Assembly (NCBI RefSeq): GCF_014649855.1
Contig: NZ_BMTV01000023.1
Coordinates: 1 to 64,000 of the forward strand
Direction: 5' to 3'
Origin: Streptomyces roseolus
GTDB taxonomy: Bacteria > Actinomycetota > Actinomycetes > Streptomycetales > Streptomycetaceae
DNA: 64,000 nt
The notes under the pieces are model-generated. The model saw nothing but the letters and a program-made list of their open reading frames with translations. It did not search any database and was not told the origin of the DNA. Shown here piece after piece: positions 58,584 through 64,000 of the stretch. Within the stretch, counting starts at the first letter, position 1. Each line of letters begins with the position of its first letter. Made by a program: the position numbers and the translations under genes.

Positions 58584-59426
58584 TTACGGCGCGGATCGGG
58601 CGACTGGATCCAGGATCCGATGGAAGGCGGCGAGGGTCGGTGTGCCCGAGGCGCGGTCCAGGATCGCGAAGACCACCTCGTCGAAGTGGCCGGCGAACCG
58701 TCCGTCACCGGTGAGCAGCGCCTTGAAGGCGCCCGCCACCTCAGCCGGGTCGTTGCGGAAGACCCCGCAGCCCCACGCGCCCAGGACGATCCGGCGGTAC
58801 CCCTCGGCGACCGCCGTCTCCAGGACCCGCTCGGCGCGGGAGGCCAGGGCGGCCGGCAGCAGGTGGGCCCGCGCCGGGTCCCGGCGGCGGACGACGCCGG
58901 CGTTGGGGGCCGGGGAGGTCAGGAACCCGACGCTGAAGGGGGTGGCGAGCAGGGCGCCGCGGTCGTCGCGGAAGACCGGGACCCGGGGCGAGTGGATCAC
59001 CCGGTCGGTGTAGAACGCGTCCCGCTCGCTCCGGTGGTGCGCGTAGTAGGCGGGGGCGCGGAGCAGCGTGGCGTGGAGGGCGGAGGAGCGGCACAGGGCC
59101 TCCTCCTGGGCCTGGGCTCCGTTGAGGTAGCCGCCGCCGGGGTTGCGGGCGGAGGCGAAGTTCAGGACGGCGACCGGTCCGGCGGGGTCGGTGGCGGTCA
59201 TCCGGCGGGCGGCGGCGAGGCTGCTCTCGCCGGTGACCTCGATGAGGCCGGCGCGGCCGGTGGCGGGGGTGACGGGGACCGGCTCGGGGCCGTACAGCCG
59301 GGTTCCGGCCAGGGCGGCGGAGAGGTCCTCGCGGAGGGAGACGGTCCGCCCGTCGGGGGCGGTGTAGGAGGCCGCGGCGACGATCGCCTCGGTCTGCCGC
59401 GCGATCTCGCGCAGTCGTGCACTCAT
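58584..59426 (-). CDS. TIGR02452/bacterial poly(ADP-ribose) glycohydrolase-like protein
   Basis: 280 aa from the ATG at 59426; an upstream ATG would extend into the repeat region. The PARG signature GGGYLNGAQAQEEALCR (residues 97-113) contains the GGG and QEE catalytic elements. NFASARNPGG before it and LGAWGCGVFRNDP later belong to the macrodomain-like fold. Bacterial PARGs remove ADP-ribose chains or related conjugates. It is divergent from the ergothioneine operon across the 11-bp repeat region. Confidence 0.9.
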   Translation of the reverse strand: MSARLREIARQTEAIVAAASYTAPDGRTVSLREDLSAALAGTRLYGPEPVPVTPATGRAGLIEVTGESSLAAARRMTATDPAGPVAVLNFASARNPGGGYLNGAQAQEEALCRSSALHATLLRAPAYYAHHRSERDAFYTDRVIHSPRVPVFRDDRGALLATPFSVGFLTSPAPNAGVVRRRDPARAHLLPAALASRAERVLETAVAEGYRRIVLGAWGCGVFRNDPAEVAGAFKALLTGDGRFAGHFDEVVFAILDRASGTPTLAAFHRILDPVARSAP

Positions 59427-59844
59427 GCCCCGAGGATGATCGTTTCGCCGGTGCCGGGACAAACGGTTTTCCACGCCGCTCCGGTTCCCTGGTTCCCCGC
59501 CGAACGACTCTCGGTCCCCGCCCGGTCATTCTCGGAGCATCCCCGAGTCTCCTTCGAGTCTCGGTCGACTCATTCTCGGCTCTCGCTCGAGCCTCTCTCG
59601 ACTCTCGCTCGAATCCCACTCGAATCTCTCTTGAGTCTTGCTCGAGTCTCGCTCGAGTCTTTCTCGACCCACCCTTGAGTCCTTCTCGACCTCCCCCTCG
59701 GCCCTCCGCCGCAGTGCGGCTCAAGGGGCGCGAGGGGCGTGCTCGGGGGCGCCCAGGCGCTCTTGCACGCCGCCCGAGCGTGGCATTAGGTGGAAGGCAG
59801 CGGCTAGCCGAACGGCTCCGCGACCAGCACTTGGAGGTGCACGG
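59427..59844. other. Divergent control region of PARG-like gene and egt operon
   Basis: About 420 bases. The centre is the 11-bp repeat array. Between the array and egtA (59708-59844) the sequence holds AGTGGCATTAGGTGGAAGGC and the egtA ribosome site but no obvious terminator. Promoters of both neighbours should lie here; none can be fixed with confidence. Confidence 0.5.
59532..59707. repeat. Sixteen tandem 11-bp repeats (TCGAGTCTCKC consensus)
   Basis: Units of exactly 11 bases follow one another without gaps from 59532 to 59707. Examples are TCGAGTCTCGG (59554), TCGACTCTCGC (59598), TTGAGTCTTGC (59631), TCGAGTCTCGC (59642) and TCGAGTCTTTC (59653). Units are about 65-90 percent alike. The plus strand is pyrimidine-rich. 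It lies between the divergent PARG-like and egtA genes, ending 138 bases before the egtA start. Because 11 is not a multiple of 3, several frames are open and encode 11-residue peptide repeats, but none has a ribosome site. Confidence 0.95.
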
Positions 59845-61107
59845 ATGGCGCCCGGCGTCACTCCGCGCAGCGGCCCGCCCCTCACCGAGGAGGCGGCAGA
59901 GGACCTGCTGCGCTGTATATGTTTCAAGACCGGCCCGCCCCGGACCGTGGGGGCGGAGCTGGAATGGCTCGTCCATGATCTGCGCGACCCGCGCGAGCCG
60001 GTGCGTCCGCACCGCCTGGCGGCCGCGCTCGACACCGTACGGTCCTTGCCCCTGGTGTCGTCGCTGACGTTCGAACCCGGCGGGCAGCTGGAGCTCAGCT
60101 CGCTCCCCGCCGGTTCCCTCATGGAATGCATGGACTCCCTCGCCTCCGACCTGACGGCGGTGCGCGCGGCGCTCGGACCGCTCGGTCTGACGCTGAGCGG
60201 ATACGGGGTCGATCCCTGGCACGCACCGCGCGAGCGGGTGCTGCGCGAGCCCCGGTACGACGCGATGGAGCTCGCACTGGGCCGGACGGGCCCCTCGGGC
60301 CGGGCGATGATGTGCGAGTCGGCCTCGGTGCAGGTCTGCCTGGACGCCGGGTACGAGGAGCCGGGCCCGCTCGGCCGTCTGCGCCGCTGGGAGCTGGCGC
60401 ACCTCTTCGGCGCGGTCCTCGTGGCGGTCTTCGCCAACTCCCCGCTGCACGGCGGGCGCCGGACCGGGTGGCGCTCCACCCGGCAGGCGCTGTGGACGGA
60501 TCTGGACCCGGTGCGGGCGCTGGCCCCGCCGGCGGACGGCGACCCGCGCGAGGCGTGGACCGCGCACGTCCTGGACACGCCGGTGCTCTGTGTGCGGGCG
60601 GAGGACGAGGGCCCGTGGCTGGTGCCGGAGGGGCTGACCTTCCGGGAGTGGCTGCGGACCGGGACGCCCCGGCCGGCCGACGCCGACGACCTGCGCTACC
60701 ACCTGACGACGCTCTTCCCGCCGGTGCGGCCGCGCGGGCACCTGGAGCTGCGGATGATCGACGCACAGCCCGGCCCGGACGGCTGGATGGTGCCGGTGGC
60801 CGTGACGGCCGCGGCCTTCGAGGACGCGACGGCGTCCGAGGCGGTGTACCGGGCGGTACTGCCGCTGGCGGAGGTGGCCGGGAAGGAACCGGCGCCCCGC
60901 AACCCGCTCTGGCGGCGGGCAGCCAGGGACGGCCTCGCCGATCCGCTGCTGCACGCGGTGGCGGTCGAGGCCTTCGCCGCGATCCGTCCCGCCCTCCACC
61001 GGATCGGCGCGAGCGAGCAGGTGCGGAAGGCCGTCGACGCCTTCCGGGAACGGTATGTGGACCCCGGGGGCTGCCCCGCCGACGAGCTCCAGGTGGTGAC
61101 GTCATGA
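59845..61107 (+). CDS. egtA: Glutamate-cysteine ligase EgtA
   Basis: 420 aa from the ATG at 59845, eight bases after GGAGG. It makes gamma-glutamylcysteine, the sulfur donor for ergothioneine. Family blocks: TVGAELEWLVHDL near the start, GGQLELSSLPAGSLMECMDS, GYGVDPWHAPRERVLREPRY, CESASVQVCLDAGYEEPG, and LELRMIDAQPGPDGW. These belong to the plant/EgtA type of GCS2-like ligases. It is the first gene of an egtABCD operon in which every junction overlaps; its stop shares 4 bases with the egtB start. The 11-bp repeat array lies upstream. Confidence 0.93.
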   Translation: MAPGVTPRSGPPLTEEAAEDLLRCICFKTGPPRTVGAELEWLVHDLRDPREPVRPHRLAAALDTVRSLPLVSSLTFEPGGQLELSSLPAGSLMECMDSLASDLTAVRAALGPLGLTLSGYGVDPWHAPRERVLREPRYDAMELALGRTGPSGRAMMCESASVQVCLDAGYEEPGPLGRLRRWELAHLFGAVLVAVFANSPLHGGRRTGWRSTRQALWTDLDPVRALAPPADGDPREAWTAHVLDTPVLCVRAEDEGPWLVPEGLTFREWLRTGTPRPADADDLRYHLTTLFPPVRPRGHLELRMIDAQPGPDGWMVPVAVTAAAFEDATASEAVYRAVLPLAEVAGKEPAPRNPLWRRAARDGLADPLLHAVAVEAFAAIRPALHRIGASEQVRKAVDAFRERYVDPGGCPADELQVVTS

Positions 61108-62477
61108 CCAGCACGGCCGATACGAACACGACGACGACCGACACGGCGACGGGCGCGGCGACGGGCGGGAGGCTCGGCCCGGAGGCGCTGCGGGAGCGGG
61201 CACTGGAGGCGCTGACCACGGCCCGGGAGCGCACCGCGCTGCTCACGGACAGCGTGGACGACGGTGAACTCACCGCCCAGCACTCGCCGTTGATGTCGCC
61301 CCTCGTCTGGGACCTGGCGCACATCGGGAACCAGGAGGAGCAGTGGCTGTGGCGTGAGGTGGCGGGCCGGGACGCCCTGCGGCCCGAGATCGACCCGCTG
61401 TACGACGCCTTCGCGCATCCCCGGTCGGAGCGGCCGTCGCTGCCGCTCCTCGGACCGTCCGAGGCGCGGGCGTACGCCGCCGACGTACGGACCCGGGTCC
61501 TCGACGTCCTGACGGAGGTGCGCCCGGACGGGCGTCCGCTGCTGGACGAGGGGTTCGCCTTCGGGATGATCGCCCAGCACGAACAGCAGCACGACGAGAC
61601 GATGCTGATCACCCATCAGCTGAGGAAGGGGCCGGCCGCGCTGGACGCGCCGCCGCCTCCGGTCCATCCTGCGACGCCGCTTCCGGCCGAGGTCCTGATA
61701 CCCGGCGGCCCGTTCACGATGGGAACCTCGGACGAGCCGTGGGCCCTGGACAACGAGCGGCCGGCGCACGTCCGCACCGTGCCCGCCTTCCACATCGACA
61801 CGGTCCCGGTCACCAACGGCGCCTATCTGGCGTTCATGGCGGACGGCGGCTACACCGAACGCCGCTGGTGGCAGCCGGAGGGCTGGGCGCAGATCCGCGA
61901 ACACGGCATCGTGGCACCGTTGTTCTGGCGCCAGGAGAACGGACAGTGGCTGCGCCGCCGGTTCGGCGTGACGGAGCCGGTGCCGGAGGACGAGCCTGTG
62001 GTCCACGTGAGCTGGTACGAGGCGGACGCGTACGCCCGGTGGGTGGGGCGGCGGCTGCCGACGGAGGCGGAGTGGGAGAAGGCGGCCCGGCACGACCCGG
62101 TGACCGGCCGCTCGCACCGCTACCCGTGGGGCGACGCCGACCCGGGTCCGGACCACGCCAACCTGGGCCAGCGGCACCTGCGGCCGGCCCGGGCGGGGAG
62201 CTATCCCGCGGGGGCCTCGCCGCTCGGGGTCCGGCAGCTGATCGGTGACGTGTGGGAGTGGACGGCGAGCGACTTCCTGCCGTACCCGGGCTTCCGGGCG
62301 TTCCCGTACAAGGAGTACTCGGAGGTGTTCTTCGGGCCCGACCACAAGGTGCTGCGCGGTGGTTCGTTCGCCGTGGACGCGGTGGCCTGCCGTGGCACCT
62401 TCCGCAACTGGGACTACCCGGTGCGGCGCCAGATCTTCGCCGGCTTCCGCACGGCCCGCTCCGCGGAGCTGGACTGA
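61104..62477 (+). CDS. egtB: Ergothioneine sulfoxide synthase EgtB
   Basis: 457 aa, ATG at 61104 overlapping the egtA stop. It is an iron- and oxygen-dependent enzyme that joins hercynine and gamma-glutamylcysteine. The N-terminal DinB-like half carries the three-His iron site: His73 in WDLAHIGN and His159/His163 in QHEQQHDET. The C-terminal half is a formylglycine-generating-enzyme-like fold with WEKAARHD, HRYPWGDADPG and LRGGSFAVDAVACRGTFRNW. Its stop shares one base with the egtC start (TGATG). Confidence 0.95.
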   Translation: MTSTADTNTTTTDTATGAATGGRLGPEALRERALEALTTARERTALLTDSVDDGELTAQHSPLMSPLVWDLAHIGNQEEQWLWREVAGRDALRPEIDPLYDAFAHPRSERPSLPLLGPSEARAYAADVRTRVLDVLTEVRPDGRPLLDEGFAFGMIAQHEQQHDETMLITHQLRKGPAALDAPPPPVHPATPLPAEVLIPGGPFTMGTSDEPWALDNERPAHVRTVPAFHIDTVPVTNGAYLAFMADGGYTERRWWQPEGWAQIREHGIVAPLFWRQENGQWLRRRFGVTEPVPEDEPVVHVSWYEADAYARWVGRRLPTEAEWEKAARHDPVTGRSHRYPWGDADPGPDHANLGQRHLRPARAGSYPAGASPLGVRQLIGDVWEWTASDFLPYPGFRAFPYKEYSEVFFGPDHKVLRGGSFAVDAVACRGTFRNWDYPVRRQIFAGFRTARSAELD

Positions 62478-63229
62478 TGTGCCGTCACCTCGCCTACCTG
62501 GGCGAGCCGGTGGCGCTCGGCGAACTGGTCCTCCGGCCGCCGCACGCGCTGCTGCGGCAGGCGTGGGCGCCGCGGACGCAGAGCAGCGGCGTGGTGAACG
62601 CGGACGGCTTCGGCGTCGGCTGGTACGCGGACGGCGATCCCGTCCCGGCCCGGTACCGGCGCACGGGGCCCATCTGGGGCGACCTCTCCTTCGCGGACCT
62701 CGCGCGGGTCGTGCGCAGCGGGGCGTTCCTCGGCGCGGTCCGGGGGGCGACGCTGCCCGGCGCGGACGGTGAGGCGGCGGCCGCGCCGCTCGCCTCGGGG
62801 CCCTGGCTGTTCAGCCACAACGGCGCGGTGCCGGGCTGGCCGGGGACGCTGACGCCGCTGGCGTCGACGCTGTCGGCGGCCGAGCTGCTCGACCTGGAGG
62901 CGCGCACCGACTCGGCGCTGCTGTGGGCGCTGGTGCTGCACCGGCTCCGGGCGGGGCAGAGTCCCGGGGACGCGCTCGCCGGGACGGTGGCGGCGGCGTC
63001 CGAGGCGGCGCCGGAGGCGCGTCTCAACCTGCTGCTCACCGACGGCGAGCAGATCGCGGCCACGGCCTGGAACAACAGCCTGTGGTACCTCTCCGGTCCC
63101 GGCCGGGTGGTCGTGGCCTCCGAACCCTACGACGACGACCCGCTGTGGCAGGAGGTGCCCGAGCACACGCTCGTCACCGCCCGCCCTTCCGACGTCACCC
63201 TCATTCCGCTCAAGGAGTCGACCGCGTGA
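62477..63229 (+). CDS. egtC: Gamma-glutamyl hercynylcysteine sulfoxide amidohydrolase EgtC
   Basis: 250 aa, ATG at 62477. It is a class II glutamine amidotransferase-like Ntn hydrolase whose nucleophile is Cys2 in MCRHLAYLGEPV. It removes the glutamate from the EgtB product. Other family segments are GFGVGWYADGDPVPARYRRT, LFSHNGAVPGWP and EARTDSALLWAL. Overlaps of 1 base with egtB and 4 bases with egtD imply coupled translation. Confidence 0.95.
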   Translation: MCRHLAYLGEPVALGELVLRPPHALLRQAWAPRTQSSGVVNADGFGVGWYADGDPVPARYRRTGPIWGDLSFADLARVVRSGAFLGAVRGATLPGADGEAAAAPLASGPWLFSHNGAVPGWPGTLTPLASTLSAAELLDLEARTDSALLWALVLHRLRAGQSPGDALAGTVAAASEAAPEARLNLLLTDGEQIAATAWNNSLWYLSGPGRVVVASEPYDDDPLWQEVPEHTLVTARPSDVTLIPLKESTA

Positions 63230-64000
63230 GCACGTTCCAGCTGACCCGCACCCTCGCCCCGGACGCGGCCGCCGCGGATCTGCGCGCCGACGTGCTGCAC
63301 GGGCTGACCCGCACGCCCAAGGAGCTGCCGCCGAAGTGGTTCTACGACGCGCGGGGCAGCGAGCTGTTCGAGGAGATCACCCGGCTGCCCGAGTACTACC
63401 CGACGCGGGCGGAGCGCGAGATCCTGATCGACCGGGCGCCGGAGATCGCGGCGGCGACCGGCGCCAGGACGCTCGTGGAACTGGGCTCCGGTTCCTCCGA
63501 GAAGACCCGGTTCCTGATCGACGCGCTGCTGCCGGGGCTTGCCGCGTACGTGCCGGTGGACGTCAGCGAGTCGGCGCTGACCGGGGCGGCGGAGGCGCTG
63601 CTCGCCGACCGTCCCGAGCTGCGGGTGCACGCGCTGATCGCCGACTTCACCCGGAGCGTCGTCCTGCCGGAGACGCCGGGGCCGCGGCTCGTGGCCTTCC
63701 TGGGCGGGACGATCGGCAATCTGCTGCCGGAGGAGCGGAGGACGTTCCTGCGTTCCGTCCGGGAGATGACGGCGCCGGGTGACGGCTTCCTGCTCGGCAC
63801 GGACCTGGTGAAGGACGAGTCGACCCTGGTGGCCGCGTACGACGACGCGGCCGGGGTGACGGCGGAGTTCAACAAGAACGTGCTGGCCGTGCTCGACCGC
63901 GAGCTGGGCGCCGACGCGAATCCGGACGACTTCGACCACGTGGCCCGGTGGGACCGGGAGCGGGAGTGGATCGAGATGCGGCTGCGCGCCCGGCACGCGC
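63226..64000 (+). CDS. egtD: L-histidine N-alpha-methyltransferase EgtD, N-terminal part
   Basis: The GTG at 63226 overlaps the egtC stop; 258 codons are seen and the gene runs off the window (full length is usually about 320). EgtD trimethylates histidine to hercynine with S-adenosylmethionine. The start region PPKWFYDARGSELFEEITRL, the SAM-binding motif TLVELGSGSSEKTRFLIDAL, and VAFLGGTIGNLLPEER identify the family. The terminal PLP-lyase gene (egtE) would be expected beyond the window, if present. Confidence 0.95.
   Translation, partial: MSTFQLTRTLAPDAAAADLRADVLHGLTRTPKELPPKWFYDARGSELFEEITRLPEYYPTRAEREILIDRAPEIAAATGARTLVELGSGSSEKTRFLIDALLPGLAAYVPVDVSESALTGAAEALLADRPELRVHALIADFTRSVVLPETPGPRLVAFLGGTIGNLLPEERRTFLRSVREMTAPGDGFLLGTDLVKDESTLVAAYDDAAGVTAEFNKNVLAVLDRELGADANPDDFDHVARWDREREWIEMRLRARHA

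Noticed and set aside
59532..59707. CRISPR array
   Set aside because: Units are contiguous 11-mers without spacers, and no cas genes are present.
59417..60067. Possible repeat protein encoded by the 11-bp array (for example LARASLDSRSN-type units)
   Set aside because: All three plus frames give related 11-residue repeats simply because of the DNA period; none has a start with a ribosome site or codon bias.

Overview
This is about 64 kb of very GC-rich actinobacterial chromosome, most likely Streptomyces. The grounds are the strong G/C bias at third codon positions, frequent GTG starts, Streptomyces-type large LuxR (LAL) and XRE-NB-ARC regulators, SPW-repeat and DUF6153/DUF305 proteins, and a complete start to an ergothioneine operon. 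I see no rRNA, tRNA, CRISPR array, insertion sequence or phage gene.

Layout. (1) 1-6.6 kb, sugar use: the tail of a sugar-binding protein, a GH35 beta-galactosidase behind a LacI-type operator, and a convergent AraFGH-like ABC transporter. (2) 7-19.7 kb, a dense array of regulators and alpha/beta hydrolases: two AraC proteins, an XRE-NB-ARC-TPR protein, a PucR protein and a LuxR LAL, interleaved with four hydrolases, one of which has lost its nucleophile. (3) 19.8-34.8 kb, an almost unbroken minus-strand run: an isochorismatase-like hydrolase, DoxX, Dps, a flavin disulfide reductase, a secreted hydrolase, an HSL esterase, an amidohydrolase, an acetate-type transporter, a GNAT protein, another hydrolase, then a sugar ABC transporter translationally coupled to a second LAL regulator.

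(4) 35-43 kb, membrane, respiratory and di-iron genes: DUF2243, CtaG-like, two SPW proteins, hemerythrin, a frameshifted ferritin-like gene, and a solitary cytochrome oxidase subunit I. (5) 43.8-52.8 kb: pirin, TPR, a probable copper-linked DUF6153/DUF305 pair, an amidohydrolase with an NCS1 permease opposite a TetR gene with a clear shared operator, a second flavin reductase, and thioredoxin. (6) 52.9-59.4 kb: thiolase, decayed LacI and transporter fragments, an NfeD-like/flotillin pair, an S1 protein and a PARG-like enzyme. (7) 59.5-64 kb: the overlapping egtABCD ergothioneine operon, preceded by a striking 16-unit, exactly 11-bp tandem repeat.

How they may work together (inference). Region 1 imports and splits galactosides or arabinosides. 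Regions 2 and 3 look like one ester/amide/peroxide-handling locus in which hydrolases release small acids and redox proteins deal with oxidative by-products. Two distant genes in it share the same promoter architecture. Region 7 makes the antioxidant thiol ergothioneine. The most unusual signals are the 11-bp repeat, the dead hydrolase, the regulator/hydrolase array, and the LAL regulator fused by overlap to a sugar transporter operon.
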